Source of the DNA: Paenibacillus sp. SYP-B3998
Lineage (GTDB): Bacteria > Bacillota > Bacilli > Paenibacillales > NBRC-103111
Direction of reading: 5' to 3'
Assembly (NCBI RefSeq): GCF_010820665.1
Contig: NZ_JAAIKC010000012.1
Location: 1-64,000, forward strand
DNA length: 64,000 bases
A model generated the notes under the pieces. It searched no databases. It was not told the origin of the DNA and saw only the letters and a list, made by a program, of their open reading frames with translations. Each line of letters opens with the position of its first letter. Position 1 is the stretch's first letter. The position numbers were made by a program, and so were the translations under genes. Below, in pieces: positions 1-8,925 of the stretch.

Positions 1-50
1 TTAGGCACGCCGCCAGCGTTCGTCCTGAGCCAGGATCAAACTCTCCATAA
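1..50 (-). rRNA. 16S rRNA gene, 5' end only (partial)
   Basis: Read on the minus strand, the first 50 bases contain the universal 5' segment of bacterial 16S rRNA (GAGTTTGATCCTGGCTCAG, the 27F priming site) followed by the conserved GACGAACGCTGGCGGC block. The gene runs off the left edge. The mature 5' end is placed near position 50 by analogy with Bacillus and may be a few bases off. Confidence 0.97.
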
Positions 51-212
51 TAGTTAAACCTATTTGAAAGCTTAATTGCTCATTTGCGTTGCTAGCGAGA
101 TTTGCATCTCTTTTTTGGTCGATTGCTTGACCGTGCTTCTTTCACTCGTTGTTCAGTTTTCAAAGATCAATTTCTTTCGTTCGCCGCCGTTGTTTCCGAA
201 GCAGCGAGATGT

Positions 213-241
213 AATATACCATGTTGAAATTTCTTTTGCAA
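213..241 (-). promoter_or_regulatory. rRNA operon promoter, proximal
   Basis: On the minus strand TTGCAA (236-241) and TATATT (213-218) are separated by exactly 17 bases, about 165 bases upstream of the 16S 5' end. This fits a sigma-A rRNA promoter. Confidence 0.75.
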
Positions 242-343
242 GTCTTTTTCACAATTTCTTTTTTTCGATCCATTCGTGAAGATAATCAACACGTTCAGAT
301 CTCGAAAAGCATTTGTTACCTGCCCGTTTGGGACAGGAGTCAT

Positions 344-372
344 AATATAACACATATAATATTGTAATGCAA
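344..372 (-). promoter_or_regulatory. rRNA operon promoter, distal
   Basis: A second minus-strand pair, TTGCAT (367-372) and TATATT (344-349), also has a 17-base spacer and lies 131 bases upstream of the proximal promoter. Tandem promoters are usual for rrn operons. A small hairpin (319-336) lies between the two. The rest of 51-474 is leader sequence without a credible gene. Confidence 0.7.
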
Positions 373-474
373 CAACGTTTATTAAAATTACATCAATACA
401 TGCAAGGACCGACGAGATGGTCGCCGTCCTAAATGTATCGCTTCATATAAAGGGCGAATAAACTATATCTATTT

Positions 475-1470
475 TCAGATTACCTGGTGCCTGTCCGCCG
501 GGAATTCAAGACCCATTTGCTTGCGAGCTTCGTCCAAGATCTCAATTGTTACTCTAGAGTTCGTGTGAGAATTCGTTCTGGATTCCAGTTGACCTGCCTT
601 AATCAAGCTAATAAATTCAGCTGCCTCATAAACCATCGTTCGACTCGATTGCGGTTGTGTTAAATCCTCTACCGCCCCATCTCGATAACGAATTTCCACT
701 TTCTCAGGTTCATTGATTTTGTCGATAACCATGGTGCCGTGCTCTCCTTGAATTTCAGTTGGTAGGTAAGAGCTACTAATCTTCGCGTGCATAATAACTG
801 CATTCATTTCCTCGTACTGAAGAAGGAGGCTTCCCTGCCCATCAACACCAGATTCCAGCAAAAGCCCGTTCGCTTGAATACTGACCGGCTTTCCAAACAG
901 CACAACTAGGGGATATATGCAATAAATGCCAAGATCCATTAATGATCCATTCGAATAAATAGGATTGAATGCGTTAAGTACTGTTCCTTGCTTATAAGCA
1001 TCATACCGAGATGAATATTGACAATAGCTCGCAAAATATCGGCGAATAGGTCCGAGCTTATGGATATTATCCTGTACAGCCCGAAAATTAGGAAGCAGGG
1101 TGGATTTAAGGGCTTCCATGAATACAACATTATTCCTCTGCGAAGCTTCAATCATAGCCGCAACCTCAGAAGCATTGGAAGCAGCCGGCTTTTCGCATAG
1201 TACGTGTTTACCGTGATCCATGCAAAGAACTGCCTGTTCAGAGTGAAAGGAGTTCGGACTAGCAATATAAACAGCGTCAAATTCTTTACTTTTCACAAAC
1301 ATATCCAGGTCATTGTAAAGATGTTGAACCTCATACTTTTGAGCAAATTCACGACCTTTTTCCTCTGTACGGGAGTATACAGCTGTTAATACAAACTCGC
1401 CTGTATCCCTAGCTGCTTGGATGAATATCTCCGTAATCCAATTGGTTCCGATAATACCAAAACGTATCAT
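475..1470 (-). CDS. Gfo/Idh/MocA family NAD(P)-dependent oxidoreductase
   Basis: This 331-residue protein has the N-terminal Rossmann fold of the Gfo/Idh/MocA family (RFGIIGTNWITEIF, residues 3-16) and the family motif EKPAASNASEV near residues 93-103, whose lysine is the usual catalytic/cofactor residue. The C-terminal half matches the family's alpha/beta substrate domain in length. Members oxidise or reduce sugars, inositols and related compounds; the substrate cannot be read here. It stands alone and is divergent from the LacI-type regulator at 1765, which may control it. Family certain, substrate unknown. Confidence 0.93.
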   Translation of the reverse strand: MIRFGIIGTNWITEIFIQAARDTGEFVLTAVYSRTEEKGREFAQKYEVQHLYNDLDMFVKSKEFDAVYIASPNSFHSEQAVLCMDHGKHVLCEKPAASNASEVAAMIEASQRNNVVFMEALKSTLLPNFRAVQDNIHKLGPIRRYFASYCQYSSRYDAYKQGTVLNAFNPIYSNGSLMDLGIYCIYPLVVLFGKPVSIQANGLLLESGVDGQGSLLLQYEEMNAVIMHAKISSSYLPTEIQGEHGTMVIDKINEPEKVEIRYRDGAVEDLTQPQSSRTMVYEAAEFISLIKAGQLESRTNSHTNSRVTIEILDEARKQMGLEFPADRHQVI

Positions 1471-1630
1471 ACGCTACTTCATTTCCTTTCATACATATGT
1501 TTCGTCCACTTTATCATTTTAACAAGGAAATGAGAAACCTGTTCTACGGAGTATCTCACTTTAATTTTGTTCGTGTTTACTGTCTTCAAAACATTTCGGG
1601 AATAAGTAAAATACAACTTCAGGTTATCAA

Positions 1631-1686
1631 TGTCAATTCAATTAATCAGTAGTTGAATTGACAAAATAATTTTGTAAATTTTAAAT
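1631..1686 (+). promoter_or_regulatory. lacI-type gene promoter with long inverted repeat (candidate operator)
   Basis: TTGACA (1658-1663) and TTAAAT (1681-1686) have a 17-base spacer. An 11-base perfect inverted repeat, TGTCAATTCAA (1631-1641) and TTGAATTGACA (1653-1663), overlaps the -35 box with an 11-base centre. Its position suits autoregulation by the downstream LacI-family protein and could also serve the divergent oxidoreductase gene. Confidence 0.55.
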
Positions 1687-1764
1687 CACAGTTGATTCAC
1701 TTTACATATTTATGTGACCATTATAAAATCAAAATATGATTACTCTTCTCAAGGAGCTGCCAGA

Positions 1765-2778
1765 ATGAACGAAAAAACCTCTATGCAAGATATTGCCGAT
1801 AAGCTTAACATTTCCAAAAACGCGGTCTCTTTAGCTCTTAACAATAAATCGGGAGTAAGTGAGCAATTACGTTCACGAGTGTTGGAGGCTGCCAGTCAAC
1901 TCAACTATAGGACCGAAGTTAGGGCTAAAAAAAAGCGCAGCAACCTCCTAGTTTTAATGCCGGAGCATATACACGACGACAAGTTTTTTTATTACGAAGT
2001 ATGCTGGTCTACTGAAAAGAGAGCCAAGGAAAATGGCTACAACGCAATCATCTGCAGCGTTGCGAAGGACATGGAAAACAACCTTGTTTTGCCCGAAATA
2101 TATAACGAAATGCTATTTAAGGGTGTGCTACTCATTGGTGCTTTCCAACTCGACTACGTGTCTAAGCTTTTTGAATCACAGCTTCCCTTAGTAACAGTAG
2201 ATCATTATTACCACGATTTGAGACTTGATGCTGTAATCACAGCTAATGCTGAAGAAGCTCATACTATCGTAAACTACTTAATTAAAAAAGGGCACCAACA
2301 TATCGGTTTTATTGGAGCCTCTCCTAATAACCAGAACTTTCGGGACCGATGGTACGGTTATCAAAATGCGATGTCCGCAGCTGGTTTGAATGTGGATAGG
2401 AACCATTGCTTCTTTCCTTCATCGTCACCAGAAGCTCACAGCACAATTTCGACCGAATTAACCGTTCATTTAAAGGGAATGCCTTCCCAGCCTACGGCCT
2501 TTTTCTGCGTCAACGATCGCATGGCGATATTAACTATACAACTTCTTAGCAGTGAAGGAATTAAAGTTCCTGATGACATTTCCATCGTGGGCTTCGACGA
2601 TATTGAAGCCGCAAGTATGATTTCCCCACAGCTAACAACCATTCAAGTCAATCGCGAGCATCTCGGCTTCGAAGCCGTGGACTACCTAATCCGCAAAATT
2701 GATTATGGTGGAAGCCCAGCTAAAATTTCTATTTATGGCAACCTAATCGAGCGCGACTCTTGCACAGTTACGCTGTAA
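1765..2778 (+). CDS. LacI family transcriptional regulator
   Basis: The start is set at ATG 1765 because AAGGAG (1751-1756) sits 8 bases upstream and the LacI helix-turn-helix then begins at once: SMQDIADKLNISKNAVSLAL, about residues 6-25. The frame is open 17 codons further upstream. The 337-residue protein has the usual hinge and a periplasmic-binding-protein-like effector domain (for example FFCVNDRMAI and ISIVGFDDIE). It probably represses sugar-related genes on binding a small ligand. The nearest candidates are itself and the divergent Gfo/Idh/MocA gene. Confidence 0.93.
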   Translation: MNEKTSMQDIADKLNISKNAVSLALNNKSGVSEQLRSRVLEAASQLNYRTEVRAKKKRSNLLVLMPEHIHDDKFFYYEVCWSTEKRAKENGYNAIICSVAKDMENNLVLPEIYNEMLFKGVLLIGAFQLDYVSKLFESQLPLVTVDHYYHDLRLDAVITANAEEAHTIVNYLIKKGHQHIGFIGASPNNQNFRDRWYGYQNAMSAAGLNVDRNHCFFPSSSPEAHSTISTELTVHLKGMPSQPTAFFCVNDRMAILTIQLLSSEGIKVPDDISIVGFDDIEAASMISPQLTTIQVNREHLGFEAVDYLIRKIDYGGSPAKISIYGNLIERDSCTVTL

Positions 2779-2984
2779 TTTACATTTTTTTGTAAAGTTT
2801 CTTAGAACTATATATATAGGTAATGTGAAAAAAGGAGCATTTGACAAATTACTTGACAACAATGAAATTTAACCCTCGATCTGGAATAATGCCGCTTTAG
2901 TCTTTTAACGGGTAGATTTGCAGGTAGAAAAGCTGTAGCAAAAAGAGGGAGGAGGGGAGGAGGACGCCTCTAAAATTCTCGAAA

Positions 2985-3728
2985 TTAGGAACGAATGGAG
3001 AGGTGCTTTTCATGTTTGTTTTCTGAAGAAACGGTTCGGGTCATTTCGTCGATTCGAACGCAGCGAATATCTCTACTGTGCAAGTCATGCAGAACATCTT
3101 CAAGAGCACGCAGCATATAAAGAGGCGCATCCTTATCTGCACCTAAGGTTTCTCCGCAATCATGAAGCAGAACAACAGAGCCATCCGTAATTTGGTGAAG
3201 CAGTACCGATTTCAAATTTTTTTGTCCCACACGACTGCGCCAGTCCTTGGCCATAAGTGACCAAAGAACAAAGGTATAGTCCCTTCTTAACAGCAAATCA
3301 AACACATTGAATATGCCCCAAGGCGGGCGGTAGCAAGTAGGATGCTCTCCAGTGATGTCTTGGATTTGTGCAGCACACCGTTCTACCTCCTTACGAACTG
3401 TCCAAGGAAGCATCAACCAGTTGGATTTGTGTAAATAATTATGCAAGCCGATCTGATGCCCTTCTCGATGCATACGCAGAATAAGATCAGGATACTGTTG
3501 CGCACGTACGCCCAAAACGAAAAACGTTGCTTTCACTTCGTGCCTTTTTAGCATATCTAGCAGTTGAGGTGTGTATAGTGGATTCGGACCATCATCGAAC
3601 GTCAATGCAATCTCCCTTGTTTCCTCCCCTTTGCGAAAGACGCCTATTCCCAATATACGTGTAATAATCCATGGAACTAGTGTATATACCGCACCAATCG
3701 CCACCAGGCTGATTGCCAAATGTCTCAT
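2985..3728 (-). CDS. Polysaccharide deacetylase (NodB homology)
   Basis: This 247-residue protein has one N-terminal hydrophobic segment (about residues 5-25, signal anchor) and a NodB domain. Visible motifs are LTFDDGPNP (catalytic and metal Asp), HNYLH (metal His pair), RPPWG and VVLLHDC (C-terminal His). It should remove N-acetyl groups from peptidoglycan or another GlcNAc polymer outside the membrane. GGAGGA lies 5 bases before the ATG. It is the last gene of a three-gene minus-strand group after the PAP2 phosphatase and UgtP-like glycosyltransferase, 57 bases behind the latter, which points to an envelope role. Confidence 0.92.
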   Translation of the reverse strand: MRHLAISLVAIGAVYTLVPWIITRILGIGVFRKGEETREIALTFDDGPNPLYTPQLLDMLKRHEVKATFFVLGVRAQQYPDLILRMHREGHQIGLHNYLHKSNWLMLPWTVRKEVERCAAQIQDITGEHPTCYRPPWGIFNVFDLLLRRDYTFVLWSLMAKDWRSRVGQKNLKSVLLHQITDGSVVLLHDCGETLGADKDAPLYMLRALEDVLHDLHSRDIRCVRIDEMTRTVSSENKHEKHLSIRS

Positions 3729-3785
3729 GATCGTCCTCCTTCTCGACTCTCCTGTTCAATGCTAGCTCTTCGGAAGTCAAATGGA

Positions 3786-4967
3786 TCATACATTAGCATA
3801 TGCCACATGCAGTCCTTCTCGTGCAGCCTTTGAGTGATGCTTTGTTTCCAGGATAGCTGCTATTGTATGAAATGCGCCCTCCTTCGACTGATTAGACTTC
3901 GCATTCTTCTTTAACTCGGATAACAACGATCGGTTTGCAATTACTTCAAGCAATTGGCTTTTCAATTCCGCTGCGTTCCGCGCTTCGATTGCTGCACCTA
4001 AACCAACTAGATAAGCTGCATTTCCCTGTTCTTGGCCTGGTATAGGTTTATACAGCATCATCGGAAGCTCTAGCGCAAGCGCCTCTGAAACCGTCAAACC
4101 ACCAGGCTTGGTCACTATTAAATCTGATAGTGCCATCAATTCATGAATATGGTCTACAAATCCAGTTATGACCACGCGATGAGAAGTTTTTCCGCCTCCG
4201 AGCTCCTCTTCAAGCCTTTGCTTCAGTTTCTCGTTACGTCCACAAACGAAAATAAATTGCACAGGAGCGGCCAAATCATCCGATTGAAGCACAGACTTGA
4301 ACTGCTTCCCAATTAAGCCATGCCCCCCGCCCATCACAAGTACTGTGGGCATCCTTCGATCTAATTGGTATTTATCCCGCAGTTCCGAACGATCATAGGT
4401 TTGTGTGAAAGGCATCCTAATCGGGATACCAGTCACCATAATGCGATGCTCAGGAACATGATAGCGTAACAAAGCCTTTTTAACATGTTCAGCGCCCACT
4501 AGATAGCGATCCGTGCATGGATGAATCCAATAGCTATGATCTGTGTAGTCCGTCATGACCGTTACTGTCGGTACACTGGTAAATCCATTGTTTTTTAAAT
4601 AAGACATCGCCGCGGCTGCTCCTGGAAACGTACTCACGACCTCGGTAGGTTCATAATCATGAAGGAGCTCCAACATTCGATCCGTACTAAACGACTTCAT
4701 CCGTTTAAACCAATAGGATAACGTATTGTCTTCGCGCGTCTTACGGTATAAATAACCGTAAACAGACGGCAGGCTTTTCACCCACTGCATATAGCAGTAC
4801 TTCCCCACTGAATGCAAATGCGGGTGCGTCCATTCTAGGAAGTCAACAACCTTCACTTCTACATCCGGATGGTAAAAACGCGCTGCTTCTAAAATAGCTT
4901 GCGCTGCTTTATTGTGACCATCTCCAAGACTGCCGGACAGGATTAGTATTTTCTCTCTATGCATCAT
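3786..4967 (-). CDS. UgtP/MGDG-synthase-like diacylglycerol glycosyltransferase
   Basis: This 393-residue protein begins with the MGDG-synthase domain motif ILSGSLGDGHNKAAQAI (about residues 8-24), where the GDGH segment contacts the lipid acceptor. It ends with a GT28-type nucleotide-sugar domain containing VMGGGHGLIGKQF and KPGGLTVSEALALELPM. Relatives such as Bacillus UgtP transfer glucose from UDP-glucose to diacylglycerol, giving glycolipids and the lipoteichoic acid anchor. Its ATG overlaps the stop of the PAP2 gene by 4 bases, so translation is probably coupled. The exact sugar and number of transfers are not evident. Confidence 0.88.
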   Translation of the reverse strand: MMHREKILILSGSLGDGHNKAAQAILEAARFYHPDVEVKVVDFLEWTHPHLHSVGKYCYMQWVKSLPSVYGYLYRKTREDNTLSYWFKRMKSFSTDRMLELLHDYEPTEVVSTFPGAAAAMSYLKNNGFTSVPTVTVMTDYTDHSYWIHPCTDRYLVGAEHVKKALLRYHVPEHRIMVTGIPIRMPFTQTYDRSELRDKYQLDRRMPTVLVMGGGHGLIGKQFKSVLQSDDLAAPVQFIFVCGRNEKLKQRLEEELGGGKTSHRVVITGFVDHIHELMALSDLIVTKPGGLTVSEALALELPMMLYKPIPGQEQGNAAYLVGLGAAIEARNAAELKSQLLEVIANRSLLSELKKNAKSNQSKEGAFHTIAAILETKHHSKAAREGLHVAYANV

Positions 4968-5638
4968 TTTTCAAGCCCTCCCTTTATATGACTAGGCTGC
5001 ACATTCGCAGCTATCGGCACGATCTTCCAACCTCTACAAACTCTTTGTACAACGTAAATGACGCCTTCTGCAACCAATACGGCACCCACGATATCCAGCA
5101 AAACATGCTGTTTAACAAACAGTGTGGACGCAATAATAAGTACAGACATCAGTGTGACTATTACGGTATATAAACGAGGTATTTGCTTTGTATTTAAATA
5201 AGCTTTCATCATTAGATAGGACGTAAGCACATGTGTGCTGGGGAAACAATTAAACGGTTGGTCTGAAAGATAAACCCACTGAACCATTCGCAGCATCCAA
5301 TCGTCTCCACTGATTACAGGTCGAGATACAAAGGTTTGGTACACTGCGTAAACACTATAACAAAGAAGTAAGCCGATTATGAACTGAAGCAGCGTTAGAT
5401 AATAGGTGCGGCGATCTTTATAAGCCAGGTACATGAACCCAAGAAGGAGAAAGACGTACCACAGCATATAAGGGACAACGAATATTTTCAGAAAAGGAAT
5501 TTGCCGATCCAAGTCCGTAACCAAGCTGTAGGAAACCACTCCCGCATGATTTAAGTGGATATAAATGAGACCCACCAACGGGATAGACAACAACGCACAG
5601 CAAGCAAGCAGATACGACTTTAATGACCCTTCTCTCAC
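4964..5638 (-). CDS. PAP2 family membrane phosphatase
   Basis: This 224-residue protein has about six hydrophobic segments. It carries PAP2-type motifs: NCFPSTHVLTSYLMM (PSxxH) and, some 50 residues on, KQHVLLDIVGAVLVAEG (Hx3D). Family members dephosphorylate lipid phosphates such as phosphatidic acid or undecaprenyl diphosphate. It is the first gene of an envelope operon; phosphatidate phosphatase activity would supply diacylglycerol for the glycosyltransferase that overlaps it, which is an inference from order. The first KxxxxxxRP motif is weak. Confidence 0.82.
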   Translation of the reverse strand: MREGSLKSYLLACCALLSIPLVGLIYIHLNHAGVVSYSLVTDLDRQIPFLKIFVVPYMLWYVFLLLGFMYLAYKDRRTYYLTLLQFIIGLLLCYSVYAVYQTFVSRPVISGDDWMLRMVQWVYLSDQPFNCFPSTHVLTSYLMMKAYLNTKQIPRLYTVIVTLMSVLIIASTLFVKQHVLLDIVGAVLVAEGVIYVVQRVCRGWKIVPIAANVQPSHIKGGLEK

Positions 5639-5828
5639 ACGAACTCCTCACTCTCCTTAACGTTATTACCATCATAAAAGAAATTTGATACCTGCAAAAC
5701 GCACTTTGGTACTGTCTTCCTTTAGCCAAAGGTCGCAAAAAAACCTAGACCTAAGGCTAAGTAGGGGCGATAGAAAAAAGAGCCTGCACCCAAAAGGCAC
5801 AAGCTCAATGGAACAAATTGCTCCAAAG

Positions 5829-8504
5829 CTAAGGTATTAACTTTGTTTGCCTCGCCTTCTCGGCTACCCGTTTCGTGTAGCCGCTTAGCGGCTTTTTCAA
5901 AGCGAGAGCAACGACATAGCAGATCGCAATAAAAACGCAGAGGAAGAATACATCTTTGAGCACGACCTCAAGCTGCATGCCGCCCACCGCCTCGCGCATG
6001 ACTCCGACCGCATAAGTGAACGGAACGAAGGGATTAAGCTTTTGGAAAAAAGGGGACGCGGTACTGACCGGAAACGTCCCACCAGAGCTTGAGAACTGAA
6101 GTACAAGGAAGATGATCGCAATTCCTTTGCCCATGTTTCCAAACACCGAGACGAGCGTATAGGTGATCGTTATAAACACTTTACTGATCAATATCGCGAA
6201 CAGAACGAACCATATTTTATCCACAACGTAGGTGCCTAGAAGAAAGAAATCCCCCAGCGTGACGATTATCGCTTGAAAAAAGCCCACTGTTAAGAAAATC
6301 ATCATACGTCCAAAGTAAACATGGTAGCTTTTCAGCAAGCCATCCGAGTTATCCACATCTACTCTCATCATTGAAACAAGTAGCATAGCACCTACCCACA
6401 GAGATAAGGTCGTGTAGAAGGGAGACATAGCCGATCCATAATTAGGAATCGGAAACAGCTTTTCCTCTTTAATCAGTACTGGATTGGAGAGAAAATCGCT
6501 TTGCTTTTGGATATCGTTTTGGAGCAGCTTGAGAATTTCCTCAATGCTGTTACCGCCTTCGACACGCCGGATCTGATCAGCAGCCCTCCGAACAGCCGCC
6601 TCAAACGCAGGAAGATCACTACGAACCAAATTCGCGGCTGCATGCACCGCATCTTCCACTTCCGGAAATTTCGTTTGGTACAAATCCGACACCTTACGAA
6701 TCTCATCCTCTGCCGCAGGCAGATCGTTACGCACAAAGTCCGCCGCTTCATGTAGCTTCTGCTCAACTTTGGGCAGATCATTACGAACGAACGGCGCAGC
6801 TTCATTGATAGCTTTGGTAAATTCATTCATTTTGGTTTGAATGGTCTCCGATGCCTCGTGAACTTTCGCGCGAATTTGCGGCAAATCCTTTTGCAGCGCA
6901 TCCAGTTGCGTTTGAGCGAAATGAATACCTGACTGGGCATCGAGCAGAATTTCTTTAATATTAGGCAACTGATCTTTAAGTGTTTTCAGCACGTCCGCTG
7001 AGTTTTTAGCAACAGACTTGATCTGATTCAATGCTATGGTAATGTTCGGAACGATCTCTGAGTCATAACGGGAAAGGATATTGCCTATTGCGCCGCTAGC
7101 TTCTCTGGACAAGGTGTTGAGATGGTCGACTAGATCTTTGGCAGGTTTTTCTCCTCGCTTAATGGCAGACTCTATTTTATTAATTGTTTGGATTTGATCA
7201 TTAAACTTCGTTTTGATAGCGGTCAAACGGCTGATATTATCGCTTAACGGACTGCTCGGCAAGTAACCGTTGAGCCGTGTGAATAGATCGATTGTTTTGT
7301 CAATGACTGCCACGCCCGTTGTAAGTCGATCTCTTAGAAAGCCTAACGCAGTTAAAGCCTTCTCTGGATCCATATTCACATCTTGAAGCACTTGCGTAAT
7401 CTGCGTGACTGCGTCTGCTGTTTGTTGAAGCAGGATCAAGTTTTGCTTAACGACAGGAATCATCGCTTGAAAAGCAGCATCGTTGTTCTGCAAATAATTG
7501 TATAGTTGATCGGCGAAAGCGCCGCCTTGCGTAGCAATAGCATCCACTTTCGGGAGGGCGCTTAATGCTGCGCTAACGACCTCGTCCGCTTTGCGAGACT
7601 TATCAATGGCTGTATTAAGGGCTTCTGCAACTTTATCAAAGTTCTGATCCAACTCCGCGATCCGATCAGCGGCCTGCTGTATCTCAGGAAGCTTCTGCTG
7701 AATAACAAGCACCTCTTGCGCTACGGCCTCTATCTTCGGCCAACGCTCCTCAATCTTCAGTACCGTATCCGCCGCTCGATCAATGTCGGGAATTTTCTTT
7801 TCGAGCTCGACGATTTTCTGACCTTTTTCCTTTAATTCAGGAAGTTTTTGTTCAATCTCTATCGCTTTATTGCCCATATCCTCGATAGCTGGAAGACGCT
7901 TTTCCAATTCAAAAATTTTCGTCTCCATATTACGAATGGTAGGAAGCTCTTTTTCAAAGTCAATGCCTAGCTCTTTCATTCGTGTCAGGATGGAGGTGCT
8001 CACGGTTTTGATAAAATTTTCACTGATTTGAGCAGTCACATTAGACGCGCCTTTACTCGTAATTTTGGGCGCAACTGCGTTAATTTTCTCATTCACGGTA
8101 TAGAGAATTTCTGGCTTTTCCATCGTGCCATCCATAATGCTCGTGATTTTCTTGGAAAAGTCAGCAGGAATAATCAAGCTTGCGTAATAATCACCGTGTT
8201 CGACGCCGCGAAGCGCCTCCTTCTCATCCACAAACGTCCAACCAAGCGTATGATTGTTTTTCAAATTATCTACAACTTCATTACCGATGTTAATGGCCTT
8301 ATCCTCAACAGTCGCGCCTTGGTCGTTGCTTGTAACCGCGATCTTGATGCCGGACGTATTCGAGTAAGGGTCCCACATCGCCTCCAGGTTAATCCATGCA
8401 TAAACGGATGGTAAAATAGCTAGCGCAATCATGAGAAAAAGACCCGTGGGCACTTTCCACAAGTTCATAAGATCTGTTTTATAAATGCTAAAAATCTTCT
8501 TCAT
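5829..8504 (-). CDS. YhgE/Pip domain membrane protein
   Basis: The chosen start is ATG 8504, preceded by AGGTGG about 7 bases upstream; a GTG seven codons earlier is also in frame. The 891-residue protein has one N-terminal membrane segment, the YhgE/Pip N-domain (residues 20-160), a very long extracellular region with repeated heptad-rich units each holding a conserved LP (ELEKRLPAIE, KLPELK, KIPDID, later VRNDLPKVE, VRNDLPAAE, VRSDLPAFE), and five or more membrane segments in the last 220 residues resembling ABC-2 permeases. Relatives include phage receptor YueB/Pip and ESX/type VII secretion components. No type VII genes are adjacent. Function beyond this is unknown. Confidence 0.88.
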   Translation of the reverse strand: MKKIFSIYKTDLMNLWKVPTGLFLMIALAILPSVYAWINLEAMWDPYSNTSGIKIAVTSNDQGATVEDKAINIGNEVVDNLKNNHTLGWTFVDEKEALRGVEHGDYYASLIIPADFSKKITSIMDGTMEKPEILYTVNEKINAVAPKITSKGASNVTAQISENFIKTVSTSILTRMKELGIDFEKELPTIRNMETKIFELEKRLPAIEDMGNKAIEIEQKLPELKEKGQKIVELEKKIPDIDRAADTVLKIEERWPKIEAVAQEVLVIQQKLPEIQQAADRIAELDQNFDKVAEALNTAIDKSRKADEVVSAALSALPKVDAIATQGGAFADQLYNYLQNNDAAFQAMIPVVKQNLILLQQTADAVTQITQVLQDVNMDPEKALTALGFLRDRLTTGVAVIDKTIDLFTRLNGYLPSSPLSDNISRLTAIKTKFNDQIQTINKIESAIKRGEKPAKDLVDHLNTLSREASGAIGNILSRYDSEIVPNITIALNQIKSVAKNSADVLKTLKDQLPNIKEILLDAQSGIHFAQTQLDALQKDLPQIRAKVHEASETIQTKMNEFTKAINEAAPFVRNDLPKVEQKLHEAADFVRNDLPAAEDEIRKVSDLYQTKFPEVEDAVHAAANLVRSDLPAFEAAVRRAADQIRRVEGGNSIEEILKLLQNDIQKQSDFLSNPVLIKEEKLFPIPNYGSAMSPFYTTLSLWVGAMLLVSMMRVDVDNSDGLLKSYHVYFGRMMIFLTVGFFQAIIVTLGDFFLLGTYVVDKIWFVLFAILISKVFITITYTLVSVFGNMGKGIAIIFLVLQFSSSGGTFPVSTASPFFQKLNPFVPFTYAVGVMREAVGGMQLEVVLKDVFFLCVFIAICYVVALALKKPLSGYTKRVAEKARQTKLIP

Positions 8505-8606
8505 TTTCTGTCCACCTATTTCCACTCTTTTGGTAGTTAATGTTACCTTGCATCTCGTTTACCATACAAAAGAATTCGCTCGCTGTCTACTTACAAATTG
8601 TAGGGC

Positions 8607-8707
8607 TGTGGATATGTCTGCTTGTGGATATGTGCACAACGACTCTTAGATATTATACACAGCAGCTTCTGTGGACATGTTGATATTGTTGATAAGTATG
8701 TGGATAA
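8607..8707. other. Cluster of DnaA-box-like 9-mers
   Basis: Within 101 bases are TTATACACA (8653-8661) and TGTGGATAA (8699-8707, complement TTATCCACA), both perfect matches to the DnaA box TTATNCACA. Near matches are TGTGGATAT at 8607-8615 and 8623-8631, TGTGCACAA at 8631-8639 and TGTGGACAT at 8670-8678. The 8505-8925 gap has no convincing gene. Such clusters bind DnaA away from oriC in Bacillus; a role here is inferred. Confidence 0.55.
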
Positions 8708-8925
8708 CTGTAGATAGAGAAATGAGAAAAGAACGTACGATTTCGATATAAAGTTCGCACTTGCCGAGGGAAGCAAGCCTGCAAATAGGCATACTGAGCA
8801 TCTGACTTCTCGCATATGCTATAGGAATCCAATATCCGATTACACGCCTGGTTGCTTATCGGTTTTTCACATAAAATAACCTATAATTAAGGAGAAGATC
8901 CATACCCAGAAAGCTAGGTGATGAC

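Noticed and set aside
8607-8707. Interpreting the DnaA boxes as the chromosome origin
   Set aside because: No dnaA/dnaN genes or AT-rich unwinding region accompany them here; the cluster is reported only as a possible DnaA-binding site.
8591-8815. 74-codon minus-strand frame
   Set aside because: It covers the DnaA-box cluster, has no ribosome site, and its composition is not protein-like.
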